Shown: positions 1 through 8,174 of the stretch, piece by piece
Position numbering within the stretch: position 1 is the stretch's first letter
Layout: the number at the start of each line of letters is the position of its first letter
Source of the DNA: a virus
Reading direction: 5' to 3' (one strand)
IMG/VR virus record: IMGVR_UViG_3300023284_000732
Location: 1-34,481 of that record
DNA: 34,481 nucleotides
Program-made: the position numbers and the translations under genes
The notes under the pieces: model-generated
Database searches by the model: none
The model's input: only the letters and a program-made list of their open reading frames with translations
What the model was told of the DNA's origin: nothing

Positions 1-144
1 AACCTCCTTCTCCATAATGTTCCCTCTTTGTGAATGTCCCTTTGGTTCTAAAATGTTGCGGACTTCCCTGTTGATGCCCTCGCAGGATGTTATCTTGACG
101 AGGTTGAATGGCCAGTCAATAGAGTTCTCATGTGCGTGAAAGTC
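1..144. repeat. Terminal direct repeat, left copy
   Basis: Positions 1 to 144 are identical to 34338 to 34481. A coding frame runs unbroken across the join, so this is the overlap of a circular or circularly permuted molecule rather than a dispersed repeat. True fixed terminal redundancy cannot be excluded. Confidence 0.95.
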
Positions 145-357
145 GTCGTGATATGTCCAATAAACCATCAGGATCACGTTGTACTTGTTCACGTCGAGTG
201 CTGAGATTTTGGGGATGCTATTGAATAAGGCGTGGAGGTTCTTGTGTATCTTCTCACTGCCGACGACGTGAAGGTCAGAGCAGAACTTGACTTGTTTGAT
301 GATTCCTTGCTTGTTTTGAACTGGTTTAGTAAAAAAGGAGATGGAGTTTGAGATCAT
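1..357 (-). CDS. Hypothetical protein, N-terminal 119 residues (continues across circular join)
   Basis: The start ATG at 357 overlaps the stop of the annealing-protein gene as ATGA, so translation is coupled. The frame is open to base 1 and continues at 34337, ending with TGA at 34299, which gives 131 residues in the circular genome. The protein is mixed hydrophobic and charged, with a His/Asp/Glu-rich stretch (YHDDFHAHEN) about two thirds along. I do not recognise the family. Its place between a recombinase-like gene and a DNA methylase suggests a DNA-metabolism role, but this is inference from context only. Confidence 0.8.
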   Translation of the reverse strand, partial: MISNSISFFTKPVQNKQGIIKQVKFCSDLHVVGSEKIHKNLHALFNSIPKISALDVNKYNVILMVYWTYHDDFHAHENSIDWPFNLVKITSCEGINREVRNILEPKGHSQRGNIMEKEV

Positions 358-1013
358 TGCTTTCTCATCTCATAGAGTGTGTCTATTTGTCCGACAGTCA
401 ATGGCTTGCCACAAGTTGCGCAGATGGAGTCTTCATTCTTGATTTTATCCCAAGGGCAATGACAGACATCTTGATTCTTTGGGTTGTTTGGACGTACTTC
501 TTGTCCTGCACCTTTTGGCATCTTGCTCTTCTTCTCAGGTGCTCCCATCATCGTGACGTAACATCGCTCCTTTCCTCTGGTCACTGCCATTGCTCGGACA
601 GTGTGCTCGTTGGCTCCCTTGCGGTCGTTCTCAGTGTTGTCAGCAAAGCCGACATCCATTGTGATTCTTCCATTTGGAGCAGTGCATTGGATTGTGAACT
701 TATAGCCGATGTATGTGGGATCATCTGGTTTGGTTATCTTTCTCTCTTCGACAATTAGAGTGTCGAGATTGAAAGCGACTCCTAACTTGTAGAGTCCTGA
801 TTTGCCCAGTGCTTGTCCATGTTCTGTCGTGTAGTAATCCTCTTCACTTAGGATGAGTTCTTTGACCTTCTCATATTTCTTGAACTTGGCTGCAATCTCT
901 TCGGGGTCTTCTTGAATCTGCACCATTCCCAAGGTGTGATCCTTGGCTTTGGTAATTACAGGTCCAGGAGGAGAAGAGACCTCAACTGCGGTCTGATTTG
1001 ATTCGTCGCTCAT
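354..1013 (-). CDS. Probable Rad52-like single-strand annealing protein with C-terminal zinc ribbon
   Basis: This 219-residue protein has a core with the order GKSGLYKLGVAF, then CTAPNGR and GFADN, then HTVRAMAVTRGKERC. The layout (Gly-rich start, PNGR strand, late TR..R helix) resembles Rad52/Sak/DdrA-type annealing proteins of viruses. A CxC and CxxC cluster (DVCHCPWD, CATCG) near residues 184 to 204 forms a probable zinc ribbon. In other viruses such proteins anneal single-stranded DNA during replication and recombination. No polymerase or helicase lies nearby. A TATA-like box (CATAAAG) sits about 20 bases before the ATG. The family call rests on motif pattern only, and another DNA-binding fold is possible. 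Confidence 0.5.
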   Translation of the reverse strand: MSDESNQTAVEVSSPPGPVITKAKDHTLGMVQIQEDPEEIAAKFKKYEKVKELILSEEDYYTTEHGQALGKSGLYKLGVAFNLDTLIVEERKITKPDDPTYIGYKFTIQCTAPNGRITMDVGFADNTENDRKGANEHTVRAMAVTRGKERCYVTMMGAPEKKSKMPKGAGQEVRPNNPKNQDVCHCPWDKIKNEDSICATCGKPLTVGQIDTLYEMRKQ

Positions 1014-1033
1014 GAAGACTGATGGAACTGTGT

Positions 1034-1045
1034 TGGCTTTATGTT
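1034..1045 (-). promoter_or_regulatory. Putative TATA-like box for annealing-protein gene
   Basis: On the minus strand the box reads AACATAAAGCCA and lies 20 bases before the ATG at 1013, the spacing shared by other boxes in this genome. It is weaker than the CTTCTTTTTATT version. Confidence 0.4.
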
Positions 1046-1091
1046 TGACTGTTTAGAATTCTGATGTGAAGATGAGTCAGATATTGACTAA

Positions 1092-2006
1092 TTATCCTCT
1101 CAAGCAGACTAAGCACTTCTTGGTTTGTCCAACTGTTCCCGATTCCAAAGCCATCGCAAACACCTTTGAGGGCACATGAGCAGAGATTGAACCTGTTGGA
1201 GTGCCTGCTCCGGCTGCTGTGTTTGATCCTGATGGGGTGCCTGCTGATTTATTACTTGTATCATAATCTATATTTTCTGTTGTTGTTGCTCCTGTTGTGT
1301 GAGCCAAACATATTCGATCCTGCCCTCCCTCCTCGGTAATTGCAACATTTTTACCGTTATTTATCACATCTCCTAATGATGATATTGTTTTTTGAGTCAA
1401 TCCAGCATCTATAGCCCAAGCGTGATCGTGTACTGCCAACAAGTCGCCAGTAAATGTGTGATTGTGTGTTCCCAATGCGTTGCCTGAGAAGGTTGGGACG
1501 GTTGAGTTCTCAGGATAGAGTCTCGCAGTTGTTGCACCTGCGATTAATGAATCGCCTGCTGTGACTGTTGTTCCGCACACATAATCAGCAACTCCAAAAA
1601 CTATCATATCCTCTGCACCAATTAAGACAGTGTTGTTGACTGCGTTCACCATAATTCCGATGCCTTGTCTTTCTTTTGTTGATGTTACTTTCAGGACGGT
1701 CAAGTTTCCGTCAATCATGACCGCGTCATTTGCAGCCAAGTTCTCACCTGCTGTCAACAAGCCTCCTTCCATGAATGTCTTTGTTCCACTTGCAGAGAGA
1801 ACCAAAGTCCAGACAGGTGCGGCGAGGGTTCCAGTGTTCTCATAAAGTTGGCTTGAGTCTGTTTTTAGGAATAGACCATTTGTAGGGACTTCATTTGTTG
1901 GATTGGTTGGAAGAGTGGTTCCATGCCAGAGCAGAGTTCTGTCGAGTTTGTCTCCAGTGACTTGGTCTCCTTTGATTCCAGAGGTTCCATCAAAGTCGCT
2001 GCTCAT
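1092..2006 (-). CDS. Tail fibre / receptor-binding-like protein with HxH motifs
   Basis: The protein has 304 residues rich in Gly, Thr, Ala and Asn. Repeating Gly/Thr strands are followed by a region with HNHTFTG and HDHAW, near residues 180 to 196. Paired HxH motifs of this kind occur in metal-bound trimeric tips of phage fibres. The C-terminus (KKCLVCLRG) carries two Cys. The ATG overlaps the upstream stop as ATGA, and this is the last gene of the tail operon, the usual place for host-recognition proteins. The attachment role is inferred from composition, motif and position. Confidence 0.65.
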   Translation of the reverse strand: MSSDFDGTSGIKGDQVTGDKLDRTLLWHGTTLPTNPTNEVPTNGLFLKTDSSQLYENTGTLAAPVWTLVLSASGTKTFMEGGLLTAGENLAANDAVMIDGNLTVLKVTSTKERQGIGIMVNAVNNTVLIGAEDMIVFGVADYVCGTTVTAGDSLIAGATTARLYPENSTVPTFSGNALGTHNHTFTGDLLAVHDHAWAIDAGLTQKTISSLGDVINNGKNVAITEEGGQDRICLAHTTGATTTENIDYDTSNKSAGTPSGSNTAAGAGTPTGSISAHVPSKVFAMALESGTVGQTKKCLVCLRG

Positions 2007-2659
2007 ATCTGTGTTCCATTCGCGTGGGTGATGTTAGTCTGGACTGTAACTATGAGACCAGTGTCAAGGAGTTGCCCTGCTCCGATTACATGAAGAATGA
2101 GAACGCCTCCAGATGCAAGAGTCAAGACGCCTGCCTCTGTGATGGTTTTGGGTGGAGTAATATCAGCAGATGTGTAGGCTGTGCCATATCTTTCAGTCTG
2201 ATTGACAACTACTCGGTCGCCTATTGTCTTCCGTCCCACCTCTGTCTCGAGAGCGGTGTCGCCGAGTGCGGCGGCAGTTGTTCCAGTTCCAATTGCATGA
2301 TGAGTGTTTGTTGTGGACACCTCAGCAGTCGAACGCTTAGCCATCTCTTGCATTCCAACGTTTGGGAGGAGGTTCTTGAGTCTGTCTGAATAAGATAGGA
2401 CGCGAGGGTCTTGCATTCCATTGATTGCAGTTACTGATTGAGGTCTGGCGACTGTGTTCTTCTCTGTACTTGCAATCTCAGCCCAGAGTTTGTCAAGTTT
2501 GCTGATCAGTCCTGGTTTGTTCTCAAGGAATGGGACTTCGTCTGCATTCCAGGTTGCAAAGTTCCAAAGATTATGAGTTAAAGATAAGTGAATCGGATCA
2601 AAGCCATACTTTGCTTTCACTCCCTGCTTGAAGAGCCAGTCGGCGAGTCTGTCTCTCAT
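2003..2659 (-). CDS. Virion protein, fibre or baseplate accessory, with C-terminal beta domain
   Basis: The first 110 of 218 residues look helical (RDRLADWLFKQG, FNLWNF-like and KLWAEIAS stretches). The rest is a beta domain containing GTGTTAAALGDTALETEV, RYGTAYTSAD and ITEAGVL. Almost the same order of motifs occurs in the protein at 21308 to 21907, so the two probably share a jelly-roll-like domain. Both ends overlap neighbours as ATGA, so it is made together with the LamG-like and HxH proteins. The exact role is unknown. Confidence 0.6.
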   Translation of the reverse strand: MRDRLADWLFKQGVKAKYGFDPIHLSLTHNLWNFATWNADEVPFLENKPGLISKLDKLWAEIASTEKNTVARPQSVTAINGMQDPRVLSYSDRLKNLLPNVGMQEMAKRSTAEVSTTNTHHAIGTGTTAAALGDTALETEVGRKTIGDRVVVNQTERYGTAYTSADITPPKTITEAGVLTLASGGVLILHVIGAGQLLDTGLIVTVQTNITHANGTQI

Positions 2660-3624
2660 GATCCTATGAACATCCCTGCGAAAGCGTTTGGCATCGCTAT
2701 TAGTGAATCAATGTAAGGTAAAAAAGTAATTTCCTGTAGACCAGAGGCATCAGTGTCATGATCTAGGATGCCATCGTCATGGAAGGAGTCTATCCATGTC
2801 TGATTTAGTTCGTCGTTATACATTGCAATCCCAGCGAGTGCAATGCCTGTCTCAAGGAGTGCAGTTCCAGCAGCGCGTCCCCAAATTCCCAAGTTTGTCG
2901 CAGTGACTGAGATTGCGCCTGTTGGCGTTGCATCGAGTGCTTGTGTTTTGTTGACGTATGACCTGAAGCCGTTGGTTGTATCATAGGAGAAGCCAAAGGA
3001 CACCCAAGCATCATTCGGGATGGTCACATCAATGGTGACAGTGCCTGCTCCTCTGGTTAATGAGAATCTGAGGTTGGTCTTTGTAGTTAGTCCGACCCAG
3101 TATTGCAAGTCATCTTTATGGACGACGTACTGCGTGCTCCCGACTGTTGCGGTGCTTGGAACGTATATCCAACCAACGATAGCAATCTCATCAGTCGGAT
3201 TGAGAAGAGCATCATCATCAATAATCTGATATTCTGTTCCGACTGTTCTGGCTCCTCCTGAATACTTGAGACCATAGTCGCCAGTCTTGAACTCTGTGTC
3301 TCCTGGTTTGATGAACTCGATGAGGGTTGCATTTGTGTCGGTATGGATAAGATCATAAGCATCGACTAAATCTGGGATGTTCTTTCTGAATCCTAATAGT
3401 CCATAATCATCTGCATCCACTGGCTCATCGAAGTTTGGTGCTCCGAGGACGATAGTTGTGTCATGAAGGTCTACAAGTGGAGCGTACATGAACCACTTGA
3501 TGATGGCGTCGTCTTCGATTGGTTCATTGGAACGTTGATATGATGTGAGTATCTGTGCAATCTTTTCGACGCTGATGGTTCGAGATTGCTGATTCAGATT
3601 GTCTGCAAAGGAACGACTACTCAT
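2656..3624 (-). CDS. LamG / concanavalin-like tail protein
   Basis: The 322-residue reading starts at the ATG that overlaps the hub stop as ATGA; the frame is open further upstream inside the hub gene, but that part is not needed. Residues about 110 to 290 hold a concanavalin-like pattern: GDYGLKYSGG, EIAIVGWIYVP, WVSFGFSYD, RSYVNKTQALD, LGIWGRA, GIAMYNDELNQTWIDSFHDDG. LamG-type domains bind glycans or surface proteins. It is placed just after the baseplate hub, so a host-surface-binding tail component is likely. The N-terminus (NQQSRTISVEKIAQIL) may bind the tail. Confidence 0.65.
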   Translation of the reverse strand: MSSRSFADNLNQQSRTISVEKIAQILTSYQRSNEPIEDDAIIKWFMYAPLVDLHDTTIVLGAPNFDEPVDADDYGLLGFRKNIPDLVDAYDLIHTDTNATLIEFIKPGDTEFKTGDYGLKYSGGARTVGTEYQIIDDDALLNPTDEIAIVGWIYVPSTATVGSTQYVVHKDDLQYWVGLTTKTNLRFSLTRGAGTVTIDVTIPNDAWVSFGFSYDTTNGFRSYVNKTQALDATPTGAISVTATNLGIWGRAAGTALLETGIALAGIAMYNDELNQTWIDSFHDDGILDHDTDASGLQEITFLPYIDSLIAMPNAFAGMFIGS

Positions 3625-5282
3625 AGGAACACCTTTGCCACATATACCAACATGTTCTCGGCTCCAAGATTGCCTCCATCGATTGAAGATGCGCCTATAC
3701 CGAATCCCATAATGTCCACTGTGTCTTCCAGGCCAGTCGCAGCATCTATGACCTCGCATGTCTTGCCTAGATCAAGATAGTCGTCTGGAGTTGAGCAGAC
3801 GATTGGATTATAGATGCGTTTAATCTTAGATAGGTTCTCAAGCATGCCTTCCATCGCAACAGTGGCAGAGTCTTCATCTGGGAAGTCAGACAGGTCCATA
3901 GTGTGCTCCTTGTCTCGCAGTGATCGTCTTGCGACTACGTTCTGACCGATGATGTGCATTGTCTTTGAGTGGTAGGTTCTGAACTTGATGTCTCCTGTTT
4001 GTGAAGCACCATTGAGATAGTAAGTTCCAGTTGCAGCCTGATAATCTATTCTCAGTTCACCAGAGTCAGGATAAGCGTCGATTAGGATGGCATATTCAGT
4101 ATTCGCTTCGAGTGCGATCTTGCTGTTGAATGCTATCTCAATATAGACGCCTCCTGTTGTTACTTCCCTCTCGAGACGTTCGGCAGATATCACGATTCTC
4201 TGTTTGACTGCATTTGGATCAGGGATGCCACCGCTATCAACATCGACGATGCAGACATGAAGGTCTTTGTCTACTGTTCCAACCTTGCTCAGGAAGAGTC
4301 CGACCTTTGTGATGTTGTCATGAGCAGCAGTAAACTTCCAGGATGTGTTTGTTGTCGCAAGGTCTTCAAGTGAGTCAGAGGCGGTTTGGTCTGCGTCAAG
4401 GATGTGGTTTTGTGCTCCAGTTCCATGAATGATAGTGAAACCTGAGTCAATTGTTGAATCTTTATAGTTAAATCGCTGTTGTCTGCTGATCAGTAGTTTA
4501 GCAACAGGCCAACCAGTTGTCTTTAATGATGAGAGGTCGTTTGTAATCAAGAAACCTGACGGAGTTGAGCCTCGTAATCTAAGAAACGCATCTTTGAGCG
4601 GCGTGATGCCATATAGTGCTCCTGCAATGTTGGCGAGTTCGTTGCAAAGTGAACCAATACTCACAAAGTCCCTCTGAAGGTCAGGTAGTTTGATGTCTAT
4701 CGTGTCCACGCCGACGACTGTGATCCCAGTAGTTACACCGCCAGGGAATGCAAGGTGATCAGTGTCTTCAAGACAGTCTTTGAAGAGTTCTGAGACTCTT
4801 GCGTTTGTGTCGGTTGTATCTAAGTCAAGACCGCCAGATAGTTTCTTTTGAAAGCGTCTGATTCGTGAGAACTTCTTGGCAGTTAGTATTCCCCATCCAA
4901 TAGCGGTGATTTTGATCATTGTGATGGTTCCTTCGACTTCAATCAGTTCAGGCTCTTCGATAATACCATCGAACCACGTTTCAAGACCTGCAGCATCCTT
5001 GCCGAGGTTGATTATGATCTCCCAACCATTCTTAATCTTGATAGGACGTCCCAAGTCAGTCGTATCAAGCAAAGCCTGGTTCCTGTCATCGATGGTGATG
5101 GTAGCAAGCCCATGGAATGTATTTACACCTCCATCGATGCTCCAACCGGCCAGATCAAAGTCTTTTGTGGGTGATGGGTCGATTGCATCGTGTTCCCAAG
5201 TGTATTGAGTAGCACCTAAGAGGTCTTTGATTATGATCTGAGGGTTCAGACCATCTGCATTGAATCCTGATGGATAACTCAC
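3621..5282 (-). CDS. Baseplate hub / tail tip protein with inserted jelly-roll domain
   Basis: This 553-residue protein lies directly after the tape measure gene with a GTGA overlap (GTG start). The N-terminal 230 residues (AGWSIDGGVNTFHGLATITIDD, GWEIIINLG, WFDGIIEEPE) and the C-terminal 120 residues (RRSLRDKEHTMDLSDF, YNPIVCSTPDDYLDLGKTCEV) look like tail-hub sequence. Between them, at about residues 285 to 430, sits a carbohydrate-binding-like jelly roll (KVGLFLSKVGTVDKDLHVCI, GGIPDPNAV, LEANTEYAILID). Hub proteins close the tail tube and organise fibres. Assignment is from gene order and these patterns, and the inserted domain could be a separate adhesive unit. Confidence 0.65.
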   Translation of the reverse strand: MSYPSGFNADGLNPQIIIKDLLGATQYTWEHDAIDPSPTKDFDLAGWSIDGGVNTFHGLATITIDDRNQALLDTTDLGRPIKIKNGWEIIINLGKDAAGLETWFDGIIEEPELIEVEGTITMIKITAIGWGILTAKKFSRIRRFQKKLSGGLDLDTTDTNARVSELFKDCLEDTDHLAFPGGVTTGITVVGVDTIDIKLPDLQRDFVSIGSLCNELANIAGALYGITPLKDAFLRLRGSTPSGFLITNDLSSLKTTGWPVAKLLISRQQRFNYKDSTIDSGFTIIHGTGAQNHILDADQTASDSLEDLATTNTSWKFTAAHDNITKVGLFLSKVGTVDKDLHVCIVDVDSGGIPDPNAVKQRIVISAERLEREVTTGGVYIEIAFNSKIALEANTEYAILIDAYPDSGELRIDYQAATGTYYLNGASQTGDIKFRTYHSKTMHIIGQNVVARRSLRDKEHTMDLSDFPDEDSATVAMEGMLENLSKIKRIYNPIVCSTPDDYLDLGKTCEVIDAATGLEDTVDIMGFGIGASSIDGGNLGAENMLVYVAKVFL

Positions 5283-7690
5283 ACCAGGTTCGCCTCTAGC
5301 ATTGCTCTTTCATCAAATGCTTGCTTGTTTGCGAGGTCGATTGCTGCCTGTGCTCTTTGTATCTCTGCAAGTGCAGCATCTGCTTCTGCTTGGAGTCTTT
5401 CTGCTTCTTGTCTGAGTGGCAGTTCTAAAGCGAAGTTGATTCGAGTGGCTAACTGTGTCCTGATTGCTGATTGTGTTGCAGCACCTGAGCGGAGACGTGA
5501 TGCGGATGAGGCTCCTGTTCTTCTTGTCATTGGTGCGGCACCTACGCCAAGTCTGAAATTGACATCAACGCCTCCAGCCTCTGCTTCTTCAAGTATCTGT
5601 TCTGCACTGGTTCCAACCTTTGCGAGTTCAATGTTCAGGAGTTTGACTCTTGCTCTTGCGAGTGCTAGTAATTCGGTCGAGTTTGTAACCTCATCGGGAT
5701 GAATGAGTCCAAAGCGCGCAGCCAGGAAGACAACTTCTCTCTCTTCTGCCGATACACGACCAACTCCACTGGTTCTTAATCTTCGTGATTGTCCACTAGA
5801 GAGTGCTCGTCTTTGGAAGCCAGTTCCGAGGACTGTTCTGACAATACTTCCCAGAGCGCTTATTCTTTGACCTTCATCTGAGTTTCTGAATGTCTTTTGC
5901 TGTGCTCTTCGTTGGATTGCTAGGTTCAGTCCGAGTCTTTGTTGATCAGTTACTCCAGCACCTCCAAATTGTGGTCCGCCTGATGCGAAGTTGTTGAATG
6001 ACCTTGCTTGGAATGTTCTGATGGCATTTAATGCCTGTCCGCCTTGTGGGGTCGGCAGATTAGTGAGAATACGACTGGAGATTGGTCTCAGACCTTGTCT
6101 GATGGTGCCTTCATTTTGTGTGACGAATGTTGATCTAAATCCTGCTAGTTGTCTGCCAGTTTGTGAGAAGATGCCATTCCTACCGAACAGAGTATCAACG
6201 AATGACTCCGATGTCTCCGCGGAAACCGTTCGGGATAAGTTCTCTCGTTTTTTTTTAAAGGCGTCCAGTTCAGCACCTGCGGTGCCTGCAGCAGAGCCAA
6301 CATTGACGAAGCCCTGTTCTAATAAGTCAAGATCAGTGATAAGTCCTTGCTGTAAGTCAACTCCTAACTCGTTAGAGATGTCTTTGAGGTCAGTCAGTTC
6401 AGCGGTTGCGCCAGTTGCAGCAGTTGCAACATCTTCAAGCCCATCCTCTGCTTTGGGGAAGACACTTTGAACAAGAGTCTCGACTGCTGTTAAGATTGGA
6501 ATGAACTTCTTCAGCCACTGCCACAATTCAACAACCGCCTCCTGGACTCCGAACGCATTGGTCTCCCATATCTCAAATGCGACGCCGATGGCAATCATTG
6601 CAATGCCAAGTGGACCAAGTGCAAACATAAAGGATCTGACACTGATGCCAAGGGTGCGGATTCCAACTGATGCGCCAGCCATTCCGAGTCTGAACTTCTT
6701 CATGCTGAAGATCAGTCTGGTGAAGGTGCTGTTCATTGCAAGGAGGTGGAGTTTGCTTCCAATTACTGCTCTGTTCAATCCTGGGAGCATTGTCTTTGTC
6801 AGGAATAGCATCATGAGACCAGTGTTGGCTATAGAGATGGTCATGTTGATGTATGTGTCCTGTAAATCATCAGCAACTTGGAGGGCGTCGTCTTCTGCAA
6901 TCTTGATGTCCTTGAGTTTGACTGCATAATCATCTGTCGCAGTGATTAGTTTCTGATTTTGAAGTGCGAGGTTTGCCTTTGCGATGGTGTAAGTGTCGGT
7001 CGCTTGTAGTCCTTGCTCTTCCATCTTTGCGACTGATAATGTGAATCGTCTGACTGCGAGTTGAGTGGATGAGAGAAGGTCGTTTGCTCTTGCGAGTCCG
7101 ACTGTGCTCTTCTCGACTTTCTGATGTGCTTTGTTAAGTGATAGTTCTGCTTTATTGAGATTTGACATGCCTGTGAACGTGGTTCCGATAGATGTGCCAA
7201 GTGCTGCAATTCCTAGGATCATAACTCCAGATGAAGCGGTTGCTGTTTGAGTTGCGAGGTTTAATTGGCGGACTGAGTTTGTCGCTTGGTTCATACCGAC
7301 TGCAACCTGACCGCCTGCTCTTGAACCTGCGGCGCCGAGGTTTGCCATGCTTGTCGCGCCTGCTGTACCTGCGGATGACAGTTTCTGCTTTGTCTGATCT
7401 GCGCTTGTTCCGATTTTGCCCAGTGCCTGCTGACCTGTGACTCCTAGTGAACTCATCTTCTGTTTGGTTTGGTCTGCTGATGAACCTATCTTGTCAAATG
7501 ACCTTTTGCCTGCGTCTCCCATTGAACTGAACTTCTGCTTTTGTGCATCTGCGGCTGTCCCGACTTTGTTGAGTGCTGTCTTGCCTTCATCGCCCAGTTT
7601 CTTGACTGCATTCTTTGCTTTGTCGGCGGACTGGACAAACTTGTCGCTCCTTAGTTCAATTGTAGCAATACCTTTAACGTTACTTGACAC
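5279..7690 (-). CDS. Tape measure protein
   Basis: This is the longest protein (803 residues) and lies downstream of the tail chaperone and gp10-like genes, as is usual. It has long helices and three hydrophobic segments near residues 155 to 172, 290 to 303 and 353 to 373. The N-terminus holds three near-identical 25-residue repeats (32 to 56, 57 to 81, 82 to 106) with the core ADQTKQKxSS. The C-terminal third is Arg- and Gln-rich. Tape measure proteins set tail length; at about 1.5 angstrom per residue this predicts a tail near 120 nm. The GTG start is supported by a promoter box exactly 20 bases upstream. Confidence 0.85.
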   Translation of the reverse strand: MSSNVKGIATIELRSDKFVQSADKAKNAVKKLGDEGKTALNKVGTAADAQKQKFSSMGDAGKRSFDKIGSSADQTKQKMSSLGVTGQQALGKIGTSADQTKQKLSSAGTAGATSMANLGAAGSRAGGQVAVGMNQATNSVRQLNLATQTATASSGVMILGIAALGTSIGTTFTGMSNLNKAELSLNKAHQKVEKSTVGLARANDLLSSTQLAVRRFTLSVAKMEEQGLQATDTYTIAKANLALQNQKLITATDDYAVKLKDIKIAEDDALQVADDLQDTYINMTISIANTGLMMLFLTKTMLPGLNRAVIGSKLHLLAMNSTFTRLIFSMKKFRLGMAGASVGIRTLGISVRSFMFALGPLGIAMIAIGVAFEIWETNAFGVQEAVVELWQWLKKFIPILTAVETLVQSVFPKAEDGLEDVATAATGATAELTDLKDISNELGVDLQQGLITDLDLLEQGFVNVGSAAGTAGAELDAFKKKRENLSRTVSAETSESFVDTLFGRNGIFSQTGRQLAGFRSTFVTQNEGTIRQGLRPISSRILTNLPTPQGGQALNAIRTFQARSFNNFASGGPQFGGAGVTDQQRLGLNLAIQRRAQQKTFRNSDEGQRISALGSIVRTVLGTGFQRRALSSGQSRRLRTSGVGRVSAEEREVVFLAARFGLIHPDEVTNSTELLALARARVKLLNIELAKVGTSAEQILEEAEAGGVDVNFRLGVGAAPMTRRTGASSASRLRSGAATQSAIRTQLATRINFALELPLRQEAERLQAEADAALAEIQRAQAAIDLANKQAFDERAMLEANLV

Positions 7691-7710
7691 ACAGGAACTT
7701 TAATTCTGAA

Positions 7711-7722
7711 AATAATAAGAAG
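7711..7722 (-). promoter_or_regulatory. Promoter box before tape measure gene
   Basis: The minus strand reads CTTCTTATTATT, 11 of 12 matches to the box before the tail zinc-ribbon and decoration genes. It ends 20 bases before the GTG start, fitting an archaeal TATA box with a leaderless transcript. Confidence 0.65.
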
Positions 7723-7730
7723 TTACAAGA

Positions 7731-8174
7731 TTAGAACAGTTTGAAGTGCTTTTTGAACAGTTTATTGAAGATTTGTGGGTATTCCTTCATCGTCTCTCTG
7801 AGGGCAGGTCGGACGTGTGGCATCTCTTCAAAGCCTGGATTATTAACAAAAGCGAGGAATGTGTCTGCTCCATTCCATACAAACGCAAGCACGCTTCCTG
7901 GTGAGGCGTCTATTCTTCCAGGAGTACGACCTTGAAACTCTAGAATATCATATAGTTCACCTTGAGGTGTCTCTACTGTTGCCTTTGATGCTGTTACTTC
8001 TCCAGCCTTCCATGATTGTGAATAGGAGCCAGTCTTCCGAGGTGCGTTCTTCTTGATCTTCTTCAGGAAGATGGTTTGAAGTTCAGTCAGTAGTGCCTTC
8101 TTGAACTTGTCAGGGTTCTTCAGTTCATCAATGGCTTGATTTAGAGGGACGAATGCTTGAATCTTGAAACTCAA
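7731..8174 (-). CDS. HK97 gp10-like tail completion protein
   Basis: The protein has 147 residues. The hallmark sequence KNAPRKTGSYSQSWKAG, followed by LEFQGRTPG and HVRPALRETMKEY, matches the HK97 gp10-like head-tail/tail-completion family. The start is TTG, overlapping the stop of the frameshifted chaperone as TTGA, with a good ribosome site (AGGAG at 8185 to 8181, six bases away). No ATG lies near, so the TTG is well supported. In the virion it probably joins the tail tube to the connector. Confidence 0.75.
   Translation of the reverse strand: MSFKIQAFVPLNQAIDELKNPDKFKKALLTELQTIFLKKIKKNAPRKTGSYSQSWKAGEVTASKATVETPQGELYDILEFQGRTPGRIDASPGSVLAFVWNGADTFLAFVNNPGFEEMPHVRPALRETMKEYPQIFNKLFKKHFKLF

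Noticed and set aside
5991-6470. Plus-strand frame of 159 codons within the tape measure gene
   Set aside because: It is antisense to a clear tape measure protein, with no box or ribosome site, and low-complexity Ser/Pro/Val composition.
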